Positions 32,920-41,889 of a DNA stretch of 64,000 nt are shown here, piece by piece. The notes under the pieces were generated by a model. The model made no database searches. It was not told the origin of the DNA and saw nothing but the letters and a program-made list of their open reading frames with translations. This DNA is from Gammaproteobacteria bacterium (GTDB lineage Bacteria > Pseudomonadota > Gammaproteobacteria > Pseudomonadales > JAUIET01), in NCBI GenBank assembly GCA_030431775.1, contig JAUIHW010000007.1, positions 62,001 through 126,000 of the forward strand, given 5' to 3'. The translations under genes and the position numbers were made by a program. Numbering within the stretch: the first letter of the stretch is position 1; each line of letters begins with the position of its first letter.

Positions 32920-34346
32920 TGCATCTACCACTGGCATTCAAACTAACTGGGCGCCACTGTTTGCTGGTGGGTTGTCGTGAAGAGGCGGTACGCAAGGCGC
33001 GCCTTTTACGCAAAGCTGAGGCGAAAATTCAATTACTTGCACCGGCTCCAAGTACTGACCACATCGCGTTGGAATTGCAGCAGATCGTCGCCGATTCTGG
33101 CGGCCAGATAGCGCTGGCTGCGAAGGACATTGCAGCGCAGTTTGCCGGTTTGTTGCAACCGGCCGTGCTGTGCGTTATTGCCAGCGACGAGCTGAAGCAG
33201 CAATTGGGGGAATTGGTGGCTATCTGCCGCGAACGCAAGTGCCCAGTGAATGTGGTTGATCAGCCTGAGTTTTGCGATTTCACGTTTCCGGCCCTGGTAG
33301 ATCGCTCGCCACTAAGTGTCGCGATCAGTAGCAGTGGCACGGCACCCGTGCTGGCGCGGCAGTTACGGGCCACTATTGAAGCAATGTTGCCCGCTCAGCT
33401 CGGAGAGTTAGCCCGCTTCGCCTACAGCTTCCGCTCTTCGGTCGCAGAGAAGTTAAAGGACGGAAAGCAACGGCGCCGTTTTTGGGAGGCTTTTTTCAAC
33501 GGCCCCGTTGCGTCGATGATTTACCAGGGAAATCAAGCGAAGGCCACTGACATTGCCAATGCCTTGTTGCAGGACTGCGGGCAAGCGATAGGCGAAGTGT
33601 ATCTGGTAGGCGCTGGGCCTGGGGACCCGGAACTCTTGACCTTGCAGGCTTTGCGTTTGCTTCAGCACGCCGATGTTATCGTATACGATCGATTGATTAA
33701 CAAAAAGCTGCTTGATTACGCTCGGCGCGATGCAAAACTGCTGTACGTTGGAAAAGCTCGAGACTCGCACACAGTACCTCAGGAGGGTATAAACACCCTC
33801 TTACTTGAGTATGCCCGGTCCGGTAACAGAGTGTTGCGATTGAAAGGCGGGGATCCTTTTACTTTTGGCCGCGGTGGGGAAGAAATAGAACAGCTCGCGG
33901 CGGCTGGAATACCCTTTAAAGTAGTCCCCGGGGTTACTGCCGCCAGTGGCTGCGCAAGCTATGCAGGTATTCCACTCACTCACAGAGACTATGCGCAGTC
34001 TGTGCAGTTCGTAACCGGCCATTTGAAAGATGGCGCTTTGGATCTGGCCTGGCCAAAGTTGGTACAAACCAGACAAACCCTGGTGATTTACATGGGAGTA
34101 CATGCACTCGAACAGATCCAGCGCGAACTGATTACCAATGGCCTTGCCCAAAGCACCCCGGTTGCAATCATTGAGCAGGGCACAAACCCTCAGCAGCGAG
34201 TCGTTACAGGTGAACTGGCTCTGCTCAAAGAGCTGGCAGAGCAACATAACATTCATCCTCCAAGTATCGTCATCGTTGGTGATGTGGTGAAATTACACAA
34301 AAAATTAGCATGGTATGCACCGGACAAACAGGCCGGCCTTAAGTAG
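32919..34346 (+). CDS. cysG: Siroheme synthase CysG (fused dehydrogenase/ferrochelatase and methyltransferase)
   Basis: CysG makes siroheme from uroporphyrinogen III for sulfite and nitrite reductases. The N-terminal part (1-210) has the NAD-binding [14 protein letters not shown] and the [19 protein letters not shown] stretch of precorrin-2 dehydrogenase/ferrochelatase. The C-terminal part has the SUMT motifs [36 protein letters not shown] and [22 protein letters not shown]. Start is GTG at 32919, overlapping the serS stop by one base (TAGTG), so coupling is likely. At 475 residues it is slightly longer than E. coli CysG (457). Confidence 0.95.
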   Translation: MHLPLAFKLTGRHCLLVGCREEAVRKARLLRKAEAKIQLLAPAPSTDHIALELQQIVADSGGQIALAAKDIAAQFAGLLQPAVLCVIASDELKQQLGELVAICRERKCPVNVVDQPEFCDFTFPALVDRSPLSVAISSSGTAPVLARQLRATIEAMLPAQLGELARFAYSFRSSVAEKLKDGKQRRRFWEAFFNGPVASMIYQGNQAKATDIANALLQDCGQAIGEVYLVGAGPGDPELLTLQALRLLQHADVIVYDRLINKKLLDYARRDAKLLYVGKARDSHTVPQEGINTLLLEYARSGNRVLRLKGGDPFTFGRGGEEIEQLAAAGIPFKVVPGVTAASGCASYAGIPLTHRDYAQSVQFVTGHLKDGALDLAWPKLVQTRQTLVIYMGVHALEQIQRELITNGLAQSTPVAIIEQGTNPQQRVVTGELALLKELAEQHNIHPPSIVIVGDVVKLHKKLAWYAPDKQAGLK

Positions 34347-34418
34347 GCTGGCCATTGGCCGTTAAGCATTAAAAGGATCCACCCTGGGAGTCACGCAGTA
34401 CCCACTACTTGCGAGGCA

Positions 34419-34637
34419 ATGATGATCAATTTTCCCATTTTTAACTCGATACGAAGTATCAGAGAGAACAATAGGGCCAGAAAAGCCGACAAGCTAAAAG
34501 CCGGAAAGGAAACGGCCAAGGTCGCCCAACAGAAAGCGGTTAAACGGGTAGAGCCACAACAGCGTGCAAAGAGAGACGGCGCTGAAGCGCAAGGGCAGGG
34601 TAAAAATAAAGCCCGCTTTGTTGACGTCGAAGTATAA
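34419..34637 (+). CDS. Small basic protein of unknown function
   Basis: A 72-residue reading frame between cysG and gor. The first dozen residues are hydrophobic (INFPIFNSIRSI); the remainder is strongly charged and rich in Lys, Arg, Gln and Ala (RKADKLKAGKETAKVAQQKAV), likely helical or disordered. GAGG lies just upstream, spaced better for the second ATG (34422) than the first. I do not recognise the family. It might be a genuine small nucleic-acid-binding or membrane-attached protein, or a chance frame. Confidence 0.45.
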   Translation: MMINFPIFNSIRSIRENNRARKADKLKAGKETAKVAQQKAVKRVEPQQRAKRDGAEAQGQGKNKARFVDVEV

Positions 34638-34736
34638 GCCGACGTAGCGACCGCTATCTTACCGAACAGTCCCGCCCGGAGCGCATCATCCGGCGTTATA
34701 ATGGCGAGGTAGAGAGGAATAGGTAAGGTGCGCGGA

Positions 34737-36092
34737 ATGCTTGACTATGATCTGTTTGTTATTGGTGCCGGCTCTGGCGGAGTGAGAGCGGCACGCATGG
34801 CGGCCGCCGCTGGCGCTAAGGTGGCAGTAGCAGAAGAACGTTACCTCGGGGGCACCTGTGTGAATGTCGGCTGTGTTCCCAAGAAGCTGTTTGTTTATGC
34901 TTCACACTTTGCCGAAGAGTTCGAAGCCGCAGCGGGCTATGGTTGGGATGTTTCCAGCAGCCGTATGGACTGGGCAACCTTACGCGATAACAAGACTGCA
35001 GAAATAGAACGTTTGAATGGCATATACAAGAGCTTACTTGACGATGCCGGGGTCGACATTATCGAAGGGCGGGCCACTGTCGTTGATAGCCATACTGTTG
35101 AAGTGGGCGGTAAGCAATGGCGATGCGAGCGACTTTTGCTCGCCATGGGAGGTTGGCCCGACGTCCCGAGCTTCCCTGGATCTGAATTCGTAATCGACTC
35201 CAATCATGTATTTTTTTTAAATGAACTGCCACGCAATCCGGTAGTGGTTGGCGGAGGCTATATTGCCGTTGAATTTGCAGGAATATTCAATGGACTGGGC
35301 AGTAATACGACGCTTGTTTATCGCGGCTCGAAAATACTCAAGCGCTTTGATCAGGATCTTGGGGGCCACGTTGCCGATGAGATGCGCAATAAGGGCATTC
35401 ATTTGCGTCTGGAATCTGAAGTAGCGTCGATTACAAAGCTCGCGGATAACGACTTTGCACTGCAATTGAAAAGCGGAGAAATCATCTCCTGTGATTGTGT
35501 TATGTACGCGACGGGCAGGCGGCCGTTACTGCTCGAAGCCGGTGTCGACAAACTGGGCCTGGAGCTGGATAACAAAGGCAAAATCCTGGTGAACGACAGT
35601 TTTGAAACTTCGGTTCCTGGCGTTCACGCGCTTGGAGACTTGATTGATACTCCCGAGTTAACGCCGGTTGCCATTGCCGAAGCGATGGTGTTTGTTGACC
35701 GGGTGTATCGGGATTCGGATCGGACATTGGATTATAACGACATTCCAACAGCGGTTTTCTGCCAGCCGAATATTGGTACGGTCGGTTTGACCGAGCAGGA
35801 CGCGCGTGCCCAGTATGGGAAAATCGATATCTACAAATCGCACTTCAGGCCGCTGAAGAATACCCTGAGCGGTAACCCCGAAAGAACGTTCATGAAATTG
35901 GTGGTGGATCAGGCCAGCGATCGGGTTGTCGGGGTTCACATGGTCGGCCCGGAGGCCGGCGAGATCATCCAGGGTATGGGAGTTGCGTTGAAGGCGGGTG
36001 CAACCAAGGCCGATTTTGATGAAACCATTGGTATTCACCCAACTTCCGCCGAAGAGTTCGTCACCATGAGGCAAAAAGCTGTTAATGATTGA
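34737..36092 (+). CDS. gor: Glutathione-disulfide reductase
   Basis: Flavoenzyme reducing GSSG with NADPH. The 451 residues include the FAD-binding GAGSGGVRAARMAAAAGAKV, the redox disulfide in GGTCVNVGCVPKK, the NADPH-binding VVGGGYIAVEFAGIFNGLG with Arg-bearing strand after it, and the dimer-interface HPTSAEEFVTM with the catalytic His. The residue pattern is that of Gor rather than lipoamide or mercuric reductase. The ATG at 34737 lies 8 nt after AAGG; a GTG three codons upstream is possible. It overlaps the following sulfatase gene by 8 nt. Confidence 0.93.
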   Translation: MLDYDLFVIGAGSGGVRAARMAAAAGAKVAVAEERYLGGTCVNVGCVPKKLFVYASHFAEEFEAAAGYGWDVSSSRMDWATLRDNKTAEIERLNGIYKSLLDDAGVDIIEGRATVVDSHTVEVGGKQWRCERLLLAMGGWPDVPSFPGSEFVIDSNHVFFLNELPRNPVVVGGGYIAVEFAGIFNGLGSNTTLVYRGSKILKRFDQDLGGHVADEMRNKGIHLRLESEVASITKLADNDFALQLKSGEIISCDCVMYATGRRPLLLEAGVDKLGLELDNKGKILVNDSFETSVPGVHALGDLIDTPELTPVAIAEAMVFVDRVYRDSDRTLDYNDIPTAVFCQPNIGTVGLTEQDARAQYGKIDIYKSHFRPLKNTLSGNPERTFMKLVVDQASDRVVGVHMVGPEAGEIIQGMGVALKAGATKADFDETIGIHPTSAEEFVTMRQKAVND

Positions 36093-37716
36093 ACAATACT
36101 CTTTTACACGGCTTATCGTCGCGACTCTATTGCTAAGCTTTGCGGTATTCGCCAGTGGCGAAAACCGCCAGCCCAACGTCATCATATTCCTGGCCGATGA
36201 TCTTGGCTGGAATGATGTCGGCTATCACGGCGGAGACATCGATACCCCGGCGCTTGATCGGCTGGCCCGGGAAGGGATGCAATTGGACCGCTTCTACACC
36301 ACGCCTATTTGCTCACCCACTCGCGCCGCACTAATGACCGGGCGGAACCCGATGCGACTGGGTATCGCCTATGGTGTAATCATGGCCTGGGATACGATTG
36401 GCGTCCATCCCGAAGAGCATTTTATGCCAGAGAGCTTCTTAGCAGCGGGCTACCAGACGGCCATGGTTGGCAAGTGGCACCTGGGTCACGCACAACAGAC
36501 TTATCATCCCAACCAGCGCGGTTTTGAGCACTTCTACGGCCATCTGCACACCGAGGTAGGTTTCTATCCACCTTTTGCCAACCAGGGGGGTAAAGACTTC
36601 CAGGTAAATGGCAAATCCATTGATGCAGAGGGCTACGAAACCTTTTTGTTGGCTGATGAGGCAAGCCGTTACATTAAACAGCGCGACCCCAATAAACCAT
36701 TCTTCCTGTACATGCCATTTATTGCCCCCCATACGCCCTTGGACGCACCTCAGGAATTGCAGGACAAATATCAGGACATAAACACTGACCTAAAGCCTGC
36801 GCGCAGTGCGCAGACAGATGGCACACGACGTATGGCCAAGATTTTGATGCAGAAGAGCGCGCGCCCGATGTATGCTGCGGTCGTGGACGCCATGGATCAG
36901 GCGGTCATGCAGGTACTCAATACATTGGACGAAGAAAACCTCACTGACGATACGATCGTACTGTTTTTCAGTGATAACGGCGGTGCTGCCTATTCAGTTG
37001 GTGGTGCTGACAATCATCCCCTGCGAGGAGGGAAGGGTGAGACTTTTGAGGGCGGTATCCGGGTCATATCGCTGCTTCGCTGGCCTGGCCAAATTAAAGC
37101 AGGTTCAACGCTCAAGCAGATCATGACGGTCATGGATGTTTTTCCAACGCTGACAGAAGCGGCCGGTATACCTCGTGGAGACGGTTTCCCACTGGATGGC
37201 AGGAATATGTGGCCGGCGATTTCGCAAGGCAAACGGATCGCTGTCGAAGAGCCGCTGTTTTTTGCCTCCGAAACGCCCATATACGGGCACTTCAACCTGA
37301 CAGTATTCGACGATGAATGGAAGCTGGTTCAGGAAATTGAGCAGGACCAGTTGACGACAACGGTGACCAACCACCTGTTTCGAATTGCTGAAGATCCGTT
37401 TGAATTTGATAACCTGGCGCCCCAGCACCCCGACGTTGTGCAACGCCTGGCTGAGCGGATACGGGACTGGCGTGCCTTGTACCCCATCAATGGCACCCGG
37501 TCTCAGCTGGTTCCGCCGCCGGGCTGGCGGGCGCCGCTCGACTGGGCGAGCTATCCCAGGCCAATTGAAACACTGCAAAGCCAATCAGCGCCGGGCATGG
37601 CGCCGACGCCAACCATCAATAGGGTATTGGATATGCAACATGGCGAGCGCGGCCGGCTGGTCTATGATTGTGAATCACGGTGGTATTTGGGTGGGCTGTG
37701 CACACGTAACAGATAG
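36085..37716 (+). CDS. Exported arylsulfatase-type sulfatase
   Basis: A 543-residue sulfatase of the alkaline-phosphatase superfamily. An N-terminal hydrophobic signal (about 8-24, FASG/ENRQ cleavage likely) indicates export. LADDLGWNDVGYHG gives metal-binding Asp38 and Asp39. ICSPTRAALMTGR contains Cys76 in a CxPxR motif, the site converted to formylglycine. VGKWHLGH and FFSDNGGA add further active-site residues. The substrate is unknown: sulfate esters of polysaccharides, steroids or aryl compounds are all possible. The gene overlaps gor by 8 nt, so it may be coupled to it. A formylglycine-generating enzyme is not in the window. Confidence 0.9.
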   Translation: MIEQYSFTRLIVATLLLSFAVFASGENRQPNVIIFLADDLGWNDVGYHGGDIDTPALDRLAREGMQLDRFYTTPICSPTRAALMTGRNPMRLGIAYGVIMAWDTIGVHPEEHFMPESFLAAGYQTAMVGKWHLGHAQQTYHPNQRGFEHFYGHLHTEVGFYPPFANQGGKDFQVNGKSIDAEGYETFLLADEASRYIKQRDPNKPFFLYMPFIAPHTPLDAPQELQDKYQDINTDLKPARSAQTDGTRRMAKILMQKSARPMYAAVVDAMDQAVMQVLNTLDEENLTDDTIVLFFSDNGGAAYSVGGADNHPLRGGKGETFEGGIRVISLLRWPGQIKAGSTLKQIMTVMDVFPTLTEAAGIPRGDGFPLDGRNMWPAISQGKRIAVEEPLFFASETPIYGHFNLTVFDDEWKLVQEIEQDQLTTTVTNHLFRIAEDPFEFDNLAPQHPDVVQRLAERIRDWRALYPINGTRSQLVPPPGWRAPLDWASYPRPIETLQSQSAPGMAPTPTINRVLDMQHGERGRLVYDCESRWYLGGLCTRNR

Positions 37717-37754
37717 AGCAGAGCCTGGACAAACTCGACAGCAAGAGGTTAACG

Positions 37755-38078
37755 ATGTCTGATTGGAAAACGTTCAAACTCGAGGAACTCATTAAGAAGG
37801 TTGAGGGCGACGAGCCCCGCATCCATGAATTTCTAAAAGCGCCGGGAATGAGTTGTGCCGTCTATCATTTGCCGCGCGGTTGCAAGGACATGCAAAGCCC
37901 GCATGCAGAAGATGAGATCTATATTGTATTAAAAGGAAGTGCACGCCTGAGCGTCAACGATGAGGAACAAAGCGTTGGGCCTGGCACTGTTCTATTCGTT
38001 AAGGCCAATACTCAGCATTCATTCTTTGATATTGATGAAGATTTGACAGTGTTGGCCTTGTTTGGGCCGCAAGGTTAA
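37755..38078 (+). CDS. Cupin-domain protein
   Basis: A 107-residue single-domain cupin (Cupin_2 type). Motif 1 is visible as SPHAEDEIYIVLKGSARL and motif 2 as GTVLFVKANTQHSFFDI; the His-Glu-His residues could bind a metal. No signal peptide, so cytoplasmic. The catalytic role, if any, cannot be told. It follows the sulfatase by 38 nt on the same strand and precedes a bidirectional terminator. Confidence 0.82.
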   Translation: MSDWKTFKLEELIKKVEGDEPRIHEFLKAPGMSCAVYHLPRGCKDMQSPHAEDEIYIVLKGSARLSVNDEEQSVGPGTVLFVKANTQHSFFDIDEDLTVLALFGPQG

Positions 38079-38091
38079 TGACGCGCTAAAA

Positions 38092-38121
38092 AAATGGCGC
38101 AACTTGAGCGTTGCGCCATTT
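38092..38121. terminator. Bidirectional intrinsic terminator between cupin gene and ompW
   Basis: A 12-bp perfect stem (AAATGGCGCAAC / GTTGCGCCATTT) with a 6-nt loop. It has an A-run to the left (TAAAAAAATGG) and a T-run to the right, so it can terminate transcription from both the plus-strand cupin gene and the minus-strand ompW. Confidence 0.8.
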
Positions 38122-38175
38122 GTTACGGTAAGCAGGTGACTCCCGGTTTCTAGAGGGAGAGCGGGCTTACTCCAT

Positions 38176-38898
38176 TCAGAACTTATATCCTAAATTTATT
38201 TGCCACACCAATGGGTCTATCTCAATGTTATCCACAGTGATGGTATCTCCCAGTGCAGAAGTAAAAGTAGCGTCGGTCTCAATGTCTATCCAACGTATAG
38301 AGGCGTTGACATGCCAGTTGTCATTTACTGAAAGATCAGCACCTAGCTGAAATGCCACCCCAAACGAATTGTCAGCATCAAGCTCCAGTGGTACAGGGCC
38401 ACCTGCTCCCGCCAAGTCACCGGTAAGCGCCTCCAGTGCCGGGTCCACGTCGGTATCGAACATGATGGTGTAGTTCAAGCCTGCGCCCAGGTAAGGTTGA
38501 AACGCCGAGTTGCTTCCCCCCCATGGGTAATATACGACTGAAAGAGTAGGTGGAAGGTGATGAGTCTCTCCAGCAGGAACGCTGAGCCCGGCTGAAAAAC
38601 CATCGAGGTTTGCCGTTACTTTGTGCTTGAACGGTGTGGCTGCCAACAGCTCTAATCCGAGTTTACTCGATAGCATGTAGTTGATGGTTAAACCAAGCTG
38701 GCTGTTGTTATCAAGTTCGGCTTCCGTGCCGGCAATCGGCTCAACTCCCAACGCTGGTATAGCAATACCATCACTCGACTCGTTGGGAGCTACCGTAGCA
38801 ATACCTGCACGAACAAAAATATCACCGGCTTCATACGCCAAGCTCATGCTGCTGCAAACGGCACAAACCACCGCAGTTACAAGATTTCTAAAGGCCAT
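38176..38898 (-). CDS. ompW: OmpW-family outer-membrane protein
   Basis: A 240-residue protein with a signal peptide (MAFRNLVTAVVCAVCSSMSLA) and an eight-stranded beta-barrel pattern. Typical OmpW features are AYEAGDIFVRAGIATVAPN at the mature N-terminus, GLELLAATPFKH, PPTLSVVYYPWG, FQPYLGAGLNYT and a terminal GYKF, the C-terminal aromatic signature for BAM assembly. OmpW forms a hydrophobic channel for small molecules and responds to oxygen and stress in several gammaproteobacteria. Two FNR-like boxes lie upstream at 39013-39026 and 39063-39076. Confidence 0.92.
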   Translation of the reverse strand: MAFRNLVTAVVCAVCSSMSLAYEAGDIFVRAGIATVAPNESSDGIAIPALGVEPIAGTEAELDNNSQLGLTINYMLSSKLGLELLAATPFKHKVTANLDGFSAGLSVPAGETHHLPPTLSVVYYPWGGSNSAFQPYLGAGLNYTIMFDTDVDPALEALTGDLAGAGGPVPLELDADNSFGVAFQLGADLSVNDNWHVNASIRWIDIETDATFTSALGDTITVDNIEIDPLVWQINLGYKF

Positions 38899-39012
38899 TT
38901 CCTAACTCCTTAATAATATTCGACCGTAAAAGCGTTGCCTCAATCCCGATGAACCGCGTTTACCTGAAAAGAATCAACACCATTATTTCAGCACCCAGTC
39001 GCCAACGTCGAC

Positions 39013-39026
39013 TTGACTGAGATCAA
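39013..39026. promoter_or_regulatory. FNR/Anr-like box, ompW-proximal
   Basis: TTGAC-TGAG-ATCAA matches the FNR/Anr consensus TTGAT-N4-ATCAA at 9 of 10 defined bases. Its centre is 122 bp upstream of the ompW start codon and about 35 bp from a candidate -10, near the class II activator geometry (about -41 to -45). Confidence 0.55.
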
Positions 39027-39062
39027 ACGGCGGATATGGGCTGAAGCGAAATTCGGGCGGAC

Positions 39063-39076
39063 TTGATCCAGGTCAA
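39063..39076. promoter_or_regulatory. FNR/Anr-like box, distal
   Basis: TTGAT-CCAG-GTCAA matches the FNR/Anr consensus at 9 of 10 defined bases. It lies exactly 50 bp from the other FNR-like box, on nearly the same helix face. Confidence 0.5.
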
Positions 39077-39145
39077 TAAGAGTGCGCTGTTCACGAATCG
39101 AACGGTTGATTCTTATGTGATCAATCAGCAATGGGCAATCCTCTG

Positions 39146-39167
39146 GAGTGTGATCTTGCTCACACTC
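39146..39167. promoter_or_regulatory. CRP/Vfr binding site candidate upstream of fimV
   Basis: A perfect inverted repeat with arms GAGTGTGA and TCACACTC around TCTTGC. The core TGTGATCTTGCTCACA has both TGTGA and TCACA half-sites at the standard 6-bp spacing and matches 14 of 16 bases of the CRP ideal core. It lies 123 bp upstream of the fimV start codon. Confidence 0.65.
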
Positions 39168-39289
39168 ACAGTGCGAATTGCTGTGGAGAAACTCTGCTGC
39201 ACTGTCGATACTGAAAGTGAGAAGCACTGCTTAGCGGTTCGAAGTCGTGCGATAAAGAAAATATGACGCGTTTGCATTAGGAGCCACAC

Positions 39290-41839
39290 ATGCCGCGAAA
39301 TACGCTACCCGCTATCGGATTGAGCGGGCTTTTGTTGAGTAGCCAGCTATCAGCCCTGGAATTGGGTAACATCAGGATTTTATCTGCCGAGGGCGAACCC
39401 TTTAAAGCTGACATCGAGCTTTACGAAGTCGGGGATCTGCGCCCACTGGATATTGCTGTCAAGCTGGCCAGTGAGAGCGAGTACAAAATGGCTCAGCTGC
39501 CACGCGCCAGCTTCCTTGAACAACTTCAATATGAAATCATTCTGAATGGTCGTGACGGCGGCGTCATCCACGTCAGTAGCCCGGAGGCAGTGGCAGAAGA
39601 AGAGTGGCAATTACTGATCGATACCCGCTGGCCGAGTGGGCGACAGCTTAAGCAATACCTGGTTAAGGAAGAGCAGCGCAGTTTTAGTGAAGAAAACGCT
39701 GTATTTGTGCAAGAACAGACAATCGCGGACGCGGAGCAGCAGGCTGATGAGTTAGCCGACGCAGCCGGAGATACGCAGACGGCAACGGTTGACGACCTGG
39801 ATGCCATGGTGGCGCCACAGGCCGATGCCGCGCTTGCTGATAATAGCGAACAAACTCGTGAAGCAGTGGACAGCGTCGAGCAAGAGGCCGCCGCCGCATT
39901 ACCAATACCGCAGGCTCCGCTTGACACAGCATTACCGGAGGAAGCGCCGATAGTGCGTGACGAAGAGGAAGCACTGGCCGCCGAAGAGCCTCTGGTGTCC
40001 GATGGCGATCTGATGGACGACGACGATGAGTTGGCTGCAGAGGCTTCGCCGCAGGCGACACTTGTGACAGAAGAAAACGTGACCGATAGCGCGCCGGAAG
40101 TTTGGGATACCCAGGCCGCTGGCTATGATCCGGACAGCTACACAACAGTGCGCGGTGACGCTTTATGGCGAATAGCCAGCCGCTACAAGCCGTCGGAAGA
40201 CATCAGTATTTATCAGGCACTGTTGGCATTTCAGCAGCTGAACCCCGACGCTTTTGTTGACAATAATGTGAATCGCATGAAAACCGGCGCGGTGCTTCGC
40301 ATCCCTAGCGAGACGGACATCCTGTCCAACAGCTTTAGTGCAGCTCGCAGCGAGATAGTGGCGCAGATCGAGAGCTGGGAGGCTGAGAAGGGCATTCAGC
40401 GGCAAATCGACGCCCGTCCTCAAGCGACCCAAGTCGCTGACGTTGCAACATCGGATACGAATGCATCATTGCTGCTGAGCACTGACACGGGCTCTGGTAT
40501 GCAAACCGCACAGATCGACGATACCCAGGCCCAGGTTGATCAGCTGCGTGATCGTCTGGAAACTGCATTGAGTGAACTCGACAAGGCGCAGCGGATGAGC
40601 GCCGCTTTGAGCGACGAAGTGGTTGAAAAAGATGCTCTGGTGCAAGAGCTCCGTAATCAACTGGAAGTCGTCAATGCGCAGCTCGCTGAATTGCAGGCGC
40701 GCTTTTCCGAAGGAACAGATCAGCCGAACCTAGAGCCCGAAGAGCAGGAACCGGCGCCCAGCTTGGATGAGCCCGCTGAAGACCTGGCAGCGCTGGACTC
40801 GGATGCAGAAATTTTCGACGAGTCCGCCGATCCTGCTGCGGAACTTGCTGGCGACCCGGAGCTAGAGTTTGTGCCAGCGGACGAAGCTGCTACACCACCG
40901 TCAGTTGAAACGTCATCAGCCACCGATGAGCCCATTGCAGAAGCCTCATCTGAGGGCAGTGGCAACAACTGGTGGATGATAGCCGGTGGCGCAGGAATTT
41001 TAGGTGCACTGGCTTACTTCCTGTTGGGGCGACGTCGCACCAGTGACATGGATGAGCTGGATGAACACCCAACGCAAGCCAGAGAACAGTATGAAGACGC
41101 CGGCCACGAACAGGATGCAAGCGATGATCCTGTCGCGTCAGCCGCTGAAACAGCTTCAGAAGAAGAATTTGAAACGGACGCAAGCGGCTTGATCGAGGAG
41201 GAGCTGTCGCCATCTGAGGAGGAGCTGGAAATCACCGATCCACTGCGGGAAGCTGATATCTACTTGGCTTACGGGCGTTTTGCAGAAGCCGCCGACCTGC
41301 TTGAGAATGCACTGCAGGACGCACCGGAAGACAGCGAATTGCTGGAAAAGCTGAAAGAGGTGCATTTGCGGGCAGGTGATAACGAAGAGGTTGAACGAAC
41401 CAGCCAGCGGCTTGCCGCCATCAGTGCGGGGGGCAGTGTCAGTGCGGAGGACAGCGACCAATCGGTCTCGCAGGAGCCGAACTCTGAAGAATGGACTGAT
41501 CCCTTGGCTGATTTGGAGCTGGATCTTGGTGAGACAGAATCCTACCTGTCTGAAGAAAGTCAGGATGAGCTGGACGAGATGCTCGAAGAGTTTGAAACCA
41601 TTGGTGAAGAAAGCCCCGCTGACCTGAATAGTGATGGCGACAATGGTACCGCCGTGCTGGAACGCGATGAGAGTTTCAATGTTCTGGAAGAATACGATGT
41701 ATCCATGTTCACTGCCCAGCATCTACTGGACAAGGGCGATGACGAGAACGCCAGAGTGGTTCTGGAGTCACTGATCAGTCAGGGGACTGCACTGGAGAAA
41801 CAGCAGGCCAGAGAATTGCTGCGGTCACTGGACGGCTGA
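39290..41839 (+). CDS. fimV: FimV/HubP-family polar landmark protein
   Basis: An 849-residue inner-membrane protein. It has a signal peptide (to about ALEL), the conserved FimV N-terminal beta domain (LGNIRILSAEGEPFKADIEL to about residue 125), an acidic Glu/Ala/Asp-rich stretch, a LysM domain for peptidoglycan (about 283-345, YTTVRGDALWRIASRY), a coiled coil (about 410-475), one membrane helix (about 560-580, WWMIAGGAGILGALAYFLL), and an acidic cytoplasmic part with TPR-like helices (EADIYLAYGRFAEAADLLENAL). It ends in the FimV C-terminal motif (MFTAQHLLDKGDDENARVVLE). FimV/HubP organises cell poles, type IV pili and, in P. aeruginosa, cAMP signalling. A CRP/Vfr-like site lies upstream. Confidence 0.92.
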   Translation: MPRNTLPAIGLSGLLLSSQLSALELGNIRILSAEGEPFKADIELYEVGDLRPLDIAVKLASESEYKMAQLPRASFLEQLQYEIILNGRDGGVIHVSSPEAVAEEEWQLLIDTRWPSGRQLKQYLVKEEQRSFSEENAVFVQEQTIADAEQQADELADAAGDTQTATVDDLDAMVAPQADAALADNSEQTREAVDSVEQEAAAALPIPQAPLDTALPEEAPIVRDEEEALAAEEPLVSDGDLMDDDDELAAEASPQATLVTEENVTDSAPEVWDTQAAGYDPDSYTTVRGDALWRIASRYKPSEDISIYQALLAFQQLNPDAFVDNNVNRMKTGAVLRIPSETDILSNSFSAARSEIVAQIESWEAEKGIQRQIDARPQATQVADVATSDTNASLLLSTDTGSGMQTAQIDDTQAQVDQLRDRLETALSELDKAQRMSAALSDEVVEKDALVQELRNQLEVVNAQLAELQARFSEGTDQPNLEPEEQEPAPSLDEPAEDLAALDSDAEIFDESADPAAELAGDPELEFVPADEAATPPSVETSSATDEPIAEASSEGSGNNWWMIAGGAGILGALAYFLLGRRRTSDMDELDEHPTQAREQYEDAGHEQDASDDPVASAAETASEEEFETDASGLIEEELSPSEEELEITDPLREADIYLAYGRFAEAADLLENALQDAPEDSELLEKLKEVHLRAGDNEEVERTSQRLAAISAGGSVSAEDSDQSVSQEPNSEEWTDPLADLELDLGETESYLSEESQDELDEMLEEFETIGEESPADLNSDGDNGTAVLERDESFNVLEEYDVSMFTAQHLLDKGDDENARVVLESLISQGTALEKQQARELLRSLDG

Positions 41840-41845
41840 TCGATT

Positions 41846-41862
41846 GGGCGCTCGACGCGCCC
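41846..41862. terminator. Short GC hairpin between convergent fimV and prc
   Basis: Stem GGGCGC / GCGCCC with a 5-nt loop, 7 nt after the fimV stop. No T-run follows on either strand, so function as a terminator is uncertain. Confidence 0.35.
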
Positions 41863-41889
41863 GCTGCATCAAAGCAGGCCGATAGAGCG

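Larger units (their letters stand above)
38899..39289. promoter_or_regulatory. Divergent ompW/fimV regulatory region
   Basis: The 391-nt gap between the divergent ompW and fimV genes encodes no convincing protein. It contains two FNR/Anr-like boxes near ompW and a CRP/Vfr-like palindrome nearer fimV (listed separately). A candidate ompW -10 (AATAAT on the minus strand, 38982-38987) lies 35 bp (centre to centre) from the nearer FNR-like box. TTAGGAG before the fimV start is a good ribosome site. Confidence 0.6.

Noticed and set aside
39104-39124. TTGAT...ATCAA third FNR-like pair near fimV
   Set aside because: The half-sites are 9 nt apart instead of 4, so it does not fit FNR/Anr geometry.
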